Below are positions 1-8,290 of a stretch of DNA of 64,000 bases, piece by piece. A model generated the notes under the pieces. That model worked only from the letters and a program-made list of their open reading frames with translations, did not search any database and was not told the origin of the DNA. The translations under genes were made by a program, and so were the position numbers. Within the stretch, counting starts at the first letter, position 1. Every line of letters starts with the position of its first letter. This stretch comes from Bradyrhizobium sp. SRS-191 (GTDB taxonomy: Bacteria; Pseudomonadota; Alphaproteobacteria; Rhizobiales; Xanthobacteraceae): positions 1-64,000 of the forward strand of contig NZ_JANBVS010000017.1 in assembly GCF_024586915.1 (NCBI RefSeq). The letters run 5' to 3'.

Positions 1-8
1 ATACCCAT
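1..8 (-). CDS. 5' end of a gene cut by the left edge
   Basis: Only the first codons (Met-Gly) of a minus-strand gene are visible. An ATG reads leftward from position 8 and is preceded by a perfect AGGAGG ribosome-binding site at 14-19 with 5-nt spacing. The strong site is the whole of the evidence; the product cannot be guessed. Confidence 0.5.
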
Positions 9-19
9 CGCAACCTCCT

Positions 20-898
20 CATCGAGTGTTGCGACGACCGATTGAATCCGCCTCCGGCCCTCCCTGCGCGATGGTCTTCACGCTTATGGCGTGCTCTCCC
101 CGGTGTCCGGCCTTTAGCCACCGTCGCCTGCGGGCTCATCATCGCCCAAAGACTTGGCGCCAGCTTCGGGGCGCCAGAACCACACGCTTTCGCGTCCGCG
201 CCGGACAGCGTTCGTCGCACGCTGCCGTTCACGGCCACCGCTCCCCACCTCCACGTATCGTGACGACGCGTACGTCCCTCTGCATGAGGCGGGATGGCGA
301 TAGACAACCACGTTTTCCGATAAAACGAAAGCGGAATATTTTTTGCCGGGGGACTGGACAGGCCAAATCAGGCTGAAGCGACTGACGAAATCAGTTTCTT
401 CGCGCACGTAGCTGAGCATGCTCGCGAATGCATCCATCGTTCGGCCGCGGGTTGTCCCGGCGAGCGCGAAACACTTGCCGCGAACCTGCGATCGATCCGA
501 ATTGACGACTGCCCGACACCGCCGGTCCGGTGGCCATGAGCGTTCGCCGCGACGACACCAGCAAATGCGGTTGCAGGGATGCATCATCGTGAGCGCATCC
601 CACACATTCAACATCCCGACGATGGCGCCTCTGCGCTCGCAACGATGATGCCGACATCCTCTGCGTGCAAACGCCGATCGGTTCTACGCGACGAATGCGC
701 GAAGCACATGCGCGGACAACCGCATGATCGCAACGCGTAGTTGAAGCGTCGCTTGCCAAAATACGATCGATCGTCGGCGCGTTCGATTGTCGGCATCCGC
801 TTGCGGCAAAATTTACCACCCATATGCACGCGACTTGGCGGAAGCCATGATCACGCTAGAGTGAGTTCAACAACCAGCTCTCAGCGAAACGCCCCATC
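20..898. other. Stretch without a recognisable gene
   Basis: About 880 bases lie between the edge gene and the first small membrane protein. Open frames exist on both strands, the longest being 166 codons on the minus strand. Their translations are Arg/Ser/Cys-rich, match no family I know, overlap one another and lack good ribosome-binding sites. The region also has AT-rich patches (around 325-345) unlike the coding DNA here. I see no RNA gene, repeat or terminator. It may hold the promoter of the leftward edge gene and decayed sequence. Confidence 0.5.
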
Positions 899-1195
899 AT
901 GTCGATCTCCGTCAAAGGCCGGCTGGCCATTGTCGCGCTCATCGCGCTTGCCTGTTTGGCAAGCTCGGTCCTGAAACTCTATCTCGGGCTGCTGTGCATT
1001 TCGCTGCTGGTGAGTTTCGCCATTGTGGGCGTGATCGCCTGGCTGGTGGACGGCATCGCCAGCAAGCGCCATCGCGGTCCGGAACGACGGCGCGGCCGGA
1101 GGCGCCGTTGTTCCGCTCTCGTCCAGGACCCGCGGCCGTTGCCGGTCACGAGCGTCGATCACATCGATACGCCGTCAGCTGCAGGGCAAGCGTGA
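899..1195 (+). CDS. Small hypothetical inner-membrane protein
   Basis: The 98-residue product has two closely spaced hydrophobic segments at about residues 8-24 and 26-48, then a short strongly basic arginine-rich stretch (about 57-70) and a polar tail. This looks like a two-helix membrane hairpin with its basic tail in the cytoplasm. Its stop overlaps the start of the next gene by one base (TGATG), so the two are probably translated together. No family is recognised. The tail composition is odd, so the true end of the conserved part may be before residue 60. Coding status is fairly likely, function unknown. Confidence 0.5.
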   Translation: MSISVKGRLAIVALIALACLASSVLKLYLGLLCISLLVSFAIVGVIAWLVDGIASKRHRGPERRRGRRRRCSALVQDPRPLPVTSVDHIDTPSAAGQA

Positions 1196-1893
1196 TGAGC
1201 AGGATGCACGCCGTCCGCTTCGCCACACTGCTTTGTCTCGTCACTTGCACGGGGGCGCAGGCCGAGCGGCCTGCCTTCGCCGTCGTAGATCGTCCGTCGC
1301 AGGACGGCCGCTGCATCGATGATCCCGGTCGCGGCGATCTCGACCGCTCGGAGGCGGCTTGCCTCGCCCAGCTGTCGGCATTCGCGCAACGCAGCGGCTC
1401 GTCGCTGAAGCTGACATTCCGCAACGGCCGCACCCGCATCTATCGCAATCAGGATGCCAGATGCGCCGAGGGCGACATCAAGACGTGCGTGAAGTTTCAA
1501 CTGACCGGCTACTTCCCCGAGCATGAGCTGATCCTGATCGAATGCGGCCGCCTCGAAGGCGTCGACTGGATTCTGGTGCGCGCCGACATCGGTGACGAGA
1601 TCGGCATCGTCGCTCCGCCGCACTACTCGCCGGAGAAGCGCTGGCTGGTTTCGGTCGTGGCACGGCGGAGCTCGTCGGGACCGCCCGAAGGCATCGATAT
1701 CATCCCGACCAAACGCGATCGCATGTTGAAGGATTGGCACTATCGGACGCCGGAGGACAGCAAATGGCGCTACGAGTTCGAACGCTGGGACGGCGAGGAC
1801 CAGATCGTCCTGTCAGCCAAGCCGACCGAGGACACGGCGATGCCGCGCCTGGTGGCGATCCATCGGAAGAAGAGCGAGTGGCTGTTCAAATAG
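1195..1893 (+). CDS. Hypothetical secreted protein
   Basis: The 232-residue product begins with a clear Sec signal peptide: a short basic start, a hydrophobic core and a likely cleavage after the AQA near residue 23. The mature part is polar and mixed alpha/beta in character, with several cysteines (for example in the DARCAEGD and DIKTCVKF segments and near IECGRLEG) that could form disulfides in the periplasm. The start was chosen because it overlaps the upstream stop by one base and gives the signal peptide; the frame is open further upstream but without signal character. I do not recognise the family. It is probably co-transcribed with the preceding small membrane protein. Confidence 0.65.
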   Translation: MSRMHAVRFATLLCLVTCTGAQAERPAFAVVDRPSQDGRCIDDPGRGDLDRSEAACLAQLSAFAQRSGSSLKLTFRNGRTRIYRNQDARCAEGDIKTCVKFQLTGYFPEHELILIECGRLEGVDWILVRADIGDEIGIVAPPHYSPEKRWLVSVVARRSSSGPPEGIDIIPTKRDRMLKDWHYRTPEDSKWRYEFERWDGEDQIVLSAKPTEDTAMPRLVAIHRKKSEWLFK

Positions 1894-1926
1894 CCGCGCT
1901 GATCGCTTCGATCCGCCGCCCGTATC

Positions 1927-2607
1927 TCAGTCCCTCGCCCGCTCCGCTTCGAGCGCAGCCAGATAGGCAGCCATCATCTCAGGCAGAGCAGCAACGACGA
2001 CGTCGCGACTCCGCGGGTCCTGCTCGCGCGTGAACAGCAGCGTGCCGAGCGCGACGGCATCCAAGGTGGTGGCGGCCTTCGCCCCCAGCTCATCGCCGAG
2101 CTTGGCGCGCATGATCCGGTCGATGAGGCGGCGAAAATCGTCGTGCATGGTCTTGTCATGCAGATCGAGCGTGGCCAGCGCATCGGGGTGGCGCACGAAA
2201 TAGCGGAGCGCCCAGCCGATCAGTTGCTCGATGATCTCCGGCGGCGACATCGCGCCCCACTCGGCGTCGCTTCGCTGCAGCACGCGGTCGAAGGCCGGCT
2301 GCAGCTCGGCGTCATGGCGCTCGGCCAGCGCATCGAGCATCTGATCCTTGTCGCGGAAGAAGTGATAGACCGAGCCGATCGACGCGCCCGCGCGTTCGGC
2401 GACCGCATGCATGCTGACGGCCGCGAGTCCGGACTCGGCGATGAGCGCCGCGGCAGCGTCGAGCAACTGCTCGCGCCGCTCCCGCCCGCGCGCCTGGCGC
2501 GGCGCCCGCGCCGAGCTGCGCGGGGAGGTCTCCGCAGGGGTCACATCTTTCCGTCGCACGTCCGAAGCAAACTTTCGTCTCTGACGGGTCGCCCGGCGGG
2601 ACATCAC
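1927..2607 (-). CDS. TetR/AcrR family transcriptional repressor
   Basis: The 226-residue protein has a basic, disordered N-terminal extension of about 40 residues. A canonical TetR helix-turn-helix follows at about residues 45-90, recognisable from the RREQLLDAAAALIAESG start and the GASIGSVYHFFRDKDQML recognition-helix region. The C-terminal part is a helical ligand-binding and dimerisation domain typical of the family. The gene is divergent from an RND efflux operon starting about 310 bases away, the usual arrangement for a local repressor that is released by a pump substrate. A 30-bp palindrome in the shared upstream region (2690-2719) is the likely operator. A start 3 or more bases further in is possible because the gene opens with two Met codons. 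The inducer is unknown. Confidence 0.88.
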   Translation of the reverse strand: MMSRRATRQRRKFASDVRRKDVTPAETSPRSSARAPRQARGRERREQLLDAAAALIAESGLAAVSMHAVAERAGASIGSVYHFFRDKDQMLDALAERHDAELQPAFDRVLQRSDAEWGAMSPPEIIEQLIGWALRYFVRHPDALATLDLHDKTMHDDFRRLIDRIMRAKLGDELGAKAATTLDAVALGTLLFTREQDPRSRDVVVAALPEMMAAYLAALEAERARD

Positions 2608-2689
2608 CGGTCCCCGAGGCAGATCCGCTCATTCCAGAAGGACTTGCCCTGGGCCTACGCAATTCTAGACCGGGCAACGGGAATGTGAC

Positions 2690-2719
2690 TAGACATTTTT
2701 TTCTAGAAATGTTTGTCTA
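2690..2719. promoter_or_regulatory. 30-bp palindrome, likely TetR operator
   Basis: The site reads TAGACA, four unmatched bases, TTTCTAGAAA, four unmatched bases, then TGTCTA, symmetric about 2704.5. It lies in the 309-base gap between the tetR-type gene and the divergent efflux operon, in an AT-rich patch suited to a promoter. Dyad symmetry of this length suits a TetR dimer or pair of dimers. No other gene feature was seen in the gap 2608-2916. Confidence 0.6.
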
Positions 2720-2916
2720 ATTCACGCGCCGTCAAGGGGAAGGTGCTTTGCTTGTTCCCTGGGCTGTCACCCTCTGCCAATGCCTAACGCCTGGCGCGGG
2801 TTCATCGGCCTGATGTGCGACTGCCTTGAATGCCGGATACGCGACGACCGGGGTCTTCGAGACCATCGTTGGCGCGGCCTGGATCAACCCCTGCCCTCGG
2901 GTTTCTGCGTGCAATC

Positions 2917-4041
2917 ATGATGTCATCGACGCGATCTCTCCCTGCCTCTCGCGCCTCCGGCTTCCGCTTGCGGGCATTGGCCGGCTATGCGGCTCTCGGC
3001 CTGCTGCTCACGGGCTGCGACCAGAAGACGGCAGCGACCGCGCCGCCGTCGCGGCTGGTGCGAACCGAAGTGGTGAAGCTGTCCGAGCGGCGGCAATCGA
3101 TCACGCTGACCGGCGACGTGCAGGCGCGCGTGCTGGCCGAGCTGTCGTTCCGCGTCAGCGGCCGCGTGACCGAGCGGCTCGTCGAGGTCGGCGCGCACGT
3201 CAAGGCCGGTCAATTGCTCGCCAAGATCGATCCGGCCGAGCAGCAGGCGGATCTCGATTCCGCGCAGGCCGCCGTGGTGGCCGCGGAGTCGCAGGTCAAG
3301 GTGGCGACCTCCAATTTCAACCGGCAGCAAACGTTGATCACGAGCGGTTTCACGACGCGCGCGTCGTTCGACCAGGCGCAGGAGACGCTGCGCACGGCGG
3401 AAGGCTCACTGGAAGCTGCGAAAGCGCAGCTCGGAACGGCCAAGGACGCTCTCACCTACACCGAGCTTCGCGCCGACGCCGACGGCACCATCACTGCACG
3501 CAACATCGAGGTCGGCCAGGTCGCGCAGGCGGCGCAATCCGTGTTCACGCTGGCGCATGACGGCAACCGCGATGCCGTCATCGACGTCTACGAAGCCGCC
3601 CTGTCGCTGAAGTTCGATGACAGCAAGGTCGCGCTGGCGCTGCTGTCGGATCCCTCGGTCACCGCCAAGGGCACGGTGCGCGAGGTGTCGCCGACCATCG
3701 ATCCGAAGTCCGGCACCGTCCGCGTCAAGATCACGATCGAGAATCCGCCGCCGGAGATGGTGCTCGGCAGCGCCGTCAGCGCCACCGGCTTCATCAAGCC
3801 GGAGCAACGCATCATCCTGCCGTGGAGCGCGCTCAATGCGTCCGGCAAGACGCCGGCGGTGTGGCTGGTCGATGCCGCCAACAAGACCGTGTCGCTGAAA
3901 CCGATCACGATCGAGGACTATGAGACCGGCGCCGTCGTCGTGTCCGCCGGGCTGAAGCCGGGTGATCGCATCGTCACCGAGGGCGGCAAGCTTCTGAGTG
4001 TCGGTCAACAGGTCAGCTTCAACGAGGAGACGCGGTCGTGA
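2917..4041 (+). CDS. RND efflux periplasmic adaptor lipoprotein (first of two)
   Basis: The 374-residue protein is a membrane-fusion (HlyD/AcrA family) subunit that links an inner-membrane RND pump to an outer-membrane channel. A basic N-terminus and a hydrophobic segment end in a lipobox LLLTGC, so it should be lipid-anchored facing the periplasm. A biotinyl-lipoyl-like half motif (about LSFRVSGRVTERLVEVGAHV), an alpha-hairpin coiled coil, the second lipoyl half (YTELRADADGTI) and a beta-barrel/MP domain follow in order. The start is one of two adjacent ATGs at 2917 and 2920; the frame is open upstream but has no signal there. It overlaps the second adaptor gene by 4 bases. Confidence 0.88.
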   Translation: MMSSTRSLPASRASGFRLRALAGYAALGLLLTGCDQKTAATAPPSRLVRTEVVKLSERRQSITLTGDVQARVLAELSFRVSGRVTERLVEVGAHVKAGQLLAKIDPAEQQADLDSAQAAVVAAESQVKVATSNFNRQQTLITSGFTTRASFDQAQETLRTAEGSLEAAKAQLGTAKDALTYTELRADADGTITARNIEVGQVAQAAQSVFTLAHDGNRDAVIDVYEAALSLKFDDSKVALALLSDPSVTAKGTVREVSPTIDPKSGTVRVKITIENPPPEMVLGSAVSATGFIKPEQRIILPWSALNASGKTPAVWLVDAANKTVSLKPITIEDYETGAVVVSAGLKPGDRIVTEGGKLLSVGQQVSFNEETRS

Positions 4042-5114
4042 CGATCTCGATGCGTTCCGTGCTTCCCCTTCTCGCGCTCTGCGTCCTCGCCGGCTGCAAC
4101 GACAAGACCGAAGCGCCCGAGCCGGTCCGGCCGGTGCTGTCGATGAAGGTCGAGCCGCAGGCGGCCAACGCGTCCGCCGTCACCGGCACGATCGAGCCGC
4201 GCTACAAGGCCGACCTGAGCTTTCGCGTGCTCGGCCGCCTCATTGCGCGTCCCGTCTATGTCGGCGACAGCGTGAAGCAGGACCAGGTGGTGGCGGCGAT
4301 CGACCCCGCCGCACTCGAACTCGCGGTGCGCGCCTCCGCCGCCGAGGTCTCGCGCAGCCAGGCGCAGCTGACCAATGCGACGGGCACCGAAGGCCGTCAG
4401 CGCACCTTGCTGGAGACCGACGCGACGACCAAGGCCACGCTGGAGAGCGCCGAACAGTCGCGCGCTGCGGCACAGGCCTCGGTCATCAAGGCGCAGTCCA
4501 ATCTTGCCAAGGCGCGCGAGCAGCTCGGCTACGCCCAGCTCAAGGCGGATTTCGCCGGCATCGTCACCGCCGTTGGCGCGGAGGTCGGTCAGGTCGTGTC
4601 GCCCGGCGTCAGCGTGGTGACCGTGGCACGGCCCGACATCCGCGAGGCCGTCATCGATGTCGGCGACGACATCGCCGGCGGCTTGCAGGCGGGCACGCCG
4701 TTCACGGTTCGGCTGCAGGTCGATCCGAGCGTCAGCGCGACCGGCAAGGTGCGCGAGATCGCGCCGCGCGCCGACGCCACGACGCGCACGCGCCGCATCC
4801 GCATCACGCTCGACAATCCGCCGGAGATCATGCGCCTCGGCACCACCGTCACGGCGAGCATCGACGCCGAGCAGAAGATGGTCATTCGCCTGCCGCGCTC
4901 CGCCGTGCTGGAGCAGAACGACAAGCGCTTCGTCTGGCTGGTCGATGCCGCCAGCAAGACGGTGAAGCGGCAGGAAATCACGGTCGCCACCAACGAGGAC
5001 GGCAGTCTTCGCGTGACCAGCGGCCTCGAGGCCGGGCAGCGTGTCGTCACCGCCGGCGTGAACAGTCTCAAGGATGGCCAGGCCATTCGCATCGATCAGG
5101 AAACTCAGCCGTGA
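4038..5114 (+). CDS. RND efflux periplasmic adaptor lipoprotein (second of two)
   Basis: The 358-residue protein has the same domain order as its upstream neighbour: a signal peptide with lipobox VLAGC, a first lipoyl half, a shorter alpha-hairpin, a second lipoyl half with QLKADFAGIV, then beta-barrel and membrane-proximal domains. Translation begins at a GTG whose last bases overlap the previous TGA (GTGA), and its own stop overlaps the pump start by 4 bases, so the three genes are translationally coupled. Two distinct adaptors for one RND pump is the arrangement known from TriABC of Pseudomonas aeruginosa, where both adaptors are required. Whether the pair here forms a mixed hexamer is inference. 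Confidence 0.87.
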   Translation: MTISMRSVLPLLALCVLAGCNDKTEAPEPVRPVLSMKVEPQAANASAVTGTIEPRYKADLSFRVLGRLIARPVYVGDSVKQDQVVAAIDPAALELAVRASAAEVSRSQAQLTNATGTEGRQRTLLETDATTKATLESAEQSRAAAQASVIKAQSNLAKAREQLGYAQLKADFAGIVTAVGAEVGQVVSPGVSVVTVARPDIREAVIDVGDDIAGGLQAGTPFTVRLQVDPSVSATGKVREIAPRADATTRTRRIRITLDNPPEIMRLGTTVTASIDAEQKMVIRLPRSAVLEQNDKRFVWLVDAASKTVKRQEITVATNEDGSLRVTSGLEAGQRVVTAGVNSLKDGQAIRIDQETQP

Positions 5115-8100
5115 AGTCCTTCAATCTCTCCGACTGGGCGCTCGAGCACCGCTCGCTGGTCTGGTACTTCATGATCGCCTTCATGGCGGCGGGTCTTTTC
5201 TCCTACATCCATCTCGGGCGCGAGGAGGATCCGTCCTTCACCATCAAGACGATGCTGATCCAGGCCAAGTGGCCCGGCGCCTCCGCCGAGGAGATGACGC
5301 GGCAGGTCACCGATCGCATCGAGAAGAAGCTCGAGGAGCTGCCGGCGCTCGACTACACCAAGAGCCTGACCGTGCCCGGCCAGACCACGGTGTTCGTCAA
5401 TCTGCGCGACACCACCAAGGCGCGCGACGTCGTGCCGACCTGGCTGCAGGTGCGCAACCTCATCAACGACATCAAGGGCGACTTCCCCTCTGGCGTGGTC
5501 GGCCCCGGCTTCAACGACCGCTTCGGCGACGTGTTCGGCAACATCTATGCGTTCACCAGCGACGGCCTCAGCCAGCGCCAGCTGCGCGACCGCGTCGAGG
5601 AGGTCCGCGCCAAGGTGCTGACCGTGCCGAATGTCGGCCGCGTCGACATCGTCGGCGCGCAGAACGAGGTGATCTATCTCGAATTCTCGCCGCGCAAGGT
5701 CGCCGCGCTCGGCATTGACCAGCGCACCATCCTGAACGCGCTGCAGGCCCAGAATGCGGTGTCGCCGTCCGGCGTGCTGCAGGCCGGCCCCGAGCGCGTC
5801 GCGGTGCGTGTCTCCGGTCAGTTCAGCTCTGAGGAGAGCCTCAAGGCGATCAACCTGCGCATCAACGACCGCTTCTTCCCGCTCACCGACGTCGCCACCA
5901 TCACGCGCGGCTATGAGGATCCGCCGACCTCGCTGTTCCGCTTCAACGGCCAGCCGGCGATCGGGCTTGCCATCGGCATGAAGGCCGGCGCCAATCTGCT
6001 CGACTTCGGCGAGGCGCTGAAGGAGGAGATGACCAAGGTCGTTGCCGACCTGCCGGTCGGCGTCGGCGTGCACCTCGTCTCGGATCAGCCGAAGATCGTC
6101 GAGGAAGCCGTCGGCGGCTTCACCAAGGCCTTGTATGAGGCCGTGATCATCGTGCTCGCGATCTCGTTCGTCAGCCTCGGCGTGCGCGCCGGACTCGTCG
6201 TGGCGATCTCGATCCCGCTGGTGCTCGCGATCACCTTCCTGTTCATGGCCTATACCGGCATCTCGCTGCAGCGCATCTCGCTGGGCGCACTGATCATCGC
6301 GCTCGGCCTGCTGGTCGACGACGCCATGATCGCGGTCGAGATGATGGTGGCGCGGCTCGAAGTGGGAGACTCGCTGCGCAAGGCTGCCACTTACGTCTAC
6401 ACATCCACCGCATTCCCGATGCTGACGGGCACGCTGGTCACCGTCGCCGGCTTCATTCCGATCGGTCTCAACAACAGCGCCGCCGGCGAGTTCACCTTCA
6501 CGCTGTTCGTGGTGATCGCGGTGTCGCTGGTGGTGTCGTGGATCGTGGCCGTGCTGTTCACGCCGCTGCTCGGCGTCACCATCCTGCCCGCGTCGCTGCC
6601 GGCGCATCACGCCGAGGGCGGCCGTCTGACGCGGATGTTCCGCGCCATGCTGAATGCCTGCATGCGCAACCGCTGGACCACGATCATCGTCACCGTCCTG
6701 ATCTTCGGACTGTCGGTGTTCGGCATGGGCTTCGTGCAGCAGCAGTTCTTCCCCTCTTCCGACCGCAACGAGCTGGTCATCGACTTCAACCTGCCGCAGA
6801 ACTCCTCGATCGCCGAGACCAATGCGCAGATGGCGCAGTTCGAGCGGGAGGCATTGAAGGGAGACCCTGACATCGACCACTGGTCGACCTATGTCGGCTC
6901 CGGCGCGCAGCGTTTCGTGCTGTCGTTCGACGTGCAGCCGGCCGACGTGTCGTTCGGCCAGATCATCATCGTGACCAAGAGCCTGGAGGCGCGCGACCGC
7001 GCGCGCGGCAAGCTGCAGGCCTATCTGACCAAGACCTTCCCCGGCACCGACGCCTATGTGCATCTGCTCGACATCGGCCCACCGGTCGGCCGCCCCGTGC
7101 AGTACCGCGTCAGCGGGCCCGACGTGGCCAAGGTGCGCGAGATCGCGCAGGACTATGCCGGCGTGATGCGCGGCAACAGCCATCTCGGCGCCGTCATCTT
7201 CGACTGGATGGAGCCGTCGCGCGTCGTCAAGGTCGACGTGCTGCAGGACAAGGCGCGCCAGCTCGGCGTCACCTCCTCCGACATCGCCAACGCGCTGAAC
7301 GGCGTGCTCGACGGCACCTCGATCACCCAGGTCCGCGACGACATCTATCTGATCGACGTGCGCGGCCGCGCCCAGGCCAAGGAGCGGCAGTCGCTGGAGA
7401 CGTTGCGCGATCTGCAGCTGTCGGGCTCCAACGGCCAGTCGATCCCGCTCGCGGCGCTGGCGACCCTGCGCTACCAGATCGAGCAGCCGGAGATCTGGCG
7501 CCGCTCGCGGCTGCCGACGCTGACCCTGAAAGCCAGCGTGATCGACCAGGTGCAGCCGAACACGGTGGTCGATCAGCTCAAGCCGGCGCTCGCGTCCTTC
7601 AACGCCAAGCTTCCGGCCGGCTACAAGGTCGTCACCGGCGGCGCCGTCGAGGAGAGCGCCAAGAGCCAGGCGCCGATCATCGCGGTCGTGCCGATCATGC
7701 TGTTCACGATGGCCACCATCCTGATGCTGCAGCTGCAGAGCTTCCAGCGGCTGTTCCTGGTGTTCGCGGTGGCCCCGCTGGCGCTGATCGGCGTCGTCGC
7801 GGCGCTGCTGCCGAGCGGAGCGCCGCTCGGCTTCGTCGCCATCCTCGGCGTGCTCGCGCTGATCGGCATCCTGATCCGCAACTCCGTCATCCTGATCGTG
7901 CAGATCGAGCATCTGCGCGAGGAGGGACGGCCGCCTTGGGAAGCTGTGATGGAGGCGACCGAGCACCGCATGCGGCCGATCATGCTCACCGCCGCCGCGG
8001 CCTCGCTCGCCCTTATCCCGATCGCGCGCGAGGTGTTCTGGGGCCCGATGGCCTATGCGATGATGGGCGGCATCATCGTCGGCACCGTGCTGACCTTGCT

Positions 8101-8188
8101 GTTCCTGCCGGCGCTGTACGTCGCCTGGTTCCGCATCAAGGCGCCGGACGCAACGGCCGAGCCGGAGGCCAAGCCGCACGGCGCGTAG
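5111..8188 (+). CDS. RND efflux pump inner-membrane transporter
   Basis: The product of 1025 residues is the usual length for a hydrophobe/amphiphile RND antiporter (AcrB-type). One transmembrane helix near the start is followed by a large periplasmic loop, helices 2-6, a second periplasmic loop and helices 8-12. Helix 4 carries the proton-relay double aspartate in LGLLVDDAMIAVEM. The GTG start overlaps the preceding stop (GTGA). The open frame extends about 1.1 kb upstream, but that part is antisense-like noise over the adaptor gene. No outer-membrane channel gene follows, so the pump must borrow one from elsewhere. Substrate unknown; expression is likely controlled by the divergent TetR-type repressor. 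Confidence 0.93.
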   Translation: MKSFNLSDWALEHRSLVWYFMIAFMAAGLFSYIHLGREEDPSFTIKTMLIQAKWPGASAEEMTRQVTDRIEKKLEELPALDYTKSLTVPGQTTVFVNLRDTTKARDVVPTWLQVRNLINDIKGDFPSGVVGPGFNDRFGDVFGNIYAFTSDGLSQRQLRDRVEEVRAKVLTVPNVGRVDIVGAQNEVIYLEFSPRKVAALGIDQRTILNALQAQNAVSPSGVLQAGPERVAVRVSGQFSSEESLKAINLRINDRFFPLTDVATITRGYEDPPTSLFRFNGQPAIGLAIGMKAGANLLDFGEALKEEMTKVVADLPVGVGVHLVSDQPKIVEEAVGGFTKALYEAVIIVLAISFVSLGVRAGLVVAISIPLVLAITFLFMAYTGISLQRISLGALIIALGLLVDDAMIAVEMMVARLEVGDSLRKAATYVYTSTAFPMLTGTLVTVAGFIPIGLNNSAAGEFTFTLFVVIAVSLVVSWIVAVLFTPLLGVTILPASLPAHHAEGGRLTRMFRAMLNACMRNRWTTIIVTVLIFGLSVFGMGFVQQQFFPSSDRNELVIDFNLPQNSSIAETNAQMAQFEREALKGDPDIDHWSTYVGSGAQRFVLSFDVQPADVSFGQIIIVTKSLEARDRARGKLQAYLTKTFPGTDAYVHLLDIGPPVGRPVQYRVSGPDVAKVREIAQDYAGVMRGNSHLGAVIFDWMEPSRVVKVDVLQDKARQLGVTSSDIANALNGVLDGTSITQVRDDIYLIDVRGRAQAKERQSLETLRDLQLSGSNGQSIPLAALATLRYQIEQPEIWRRSRLPTLTLKASVIDQVQPNTVVDQLKPALASFNAKLPAGYKVVTGGAVEESAKSQAPIIAVVPIMLFTMATILMLQLQSFQRLFLVFAVAPLALIGVVAALLPSGAPLGFVAILGVLALIGILIRNSVILIVQIEHLREEGRPPWEAVMEATEHRMRPIMLTAAAASLALIPIAREVFWGPMAYAMMGGIIVGTVLTLLFLPALYVAWFRIKAPDATAEPEAKPHGA

Positions 8189-8290
8189 CGGCTTGGGAAT
8201 CGCGGATATTTGCGTGGGATAAGCCGTCCGCGTGGGTTAAACGCCCCGCGGCGGCCGGTTAGATTCGGTCTCCATGGAGAGATGCGAATC

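Noticed and set aside
114..819. Overlapping minus-strand frames of 142-166 codons
   Set aside because: No domain, no ribosome-binding site and Arg/Ser/Cys-rich; not enough evidence for a gene.
3998..5110. Upstream extension of the RND pump frame over the second adaptor
   Set aside because: Translation there is low-complexity Arg-rich and out of frame with the adaptor; the family N-terminus begins at 5111.
5105..8179. Open frame of over 1000 codons on the minus strand opposite the RND pump
   Set aside because: It is rich in His, Asp, Arg and Gln with no domain, and mirrors a high-GC coding strand in a fixed frame; the pump on the plus strand is unmistakable.
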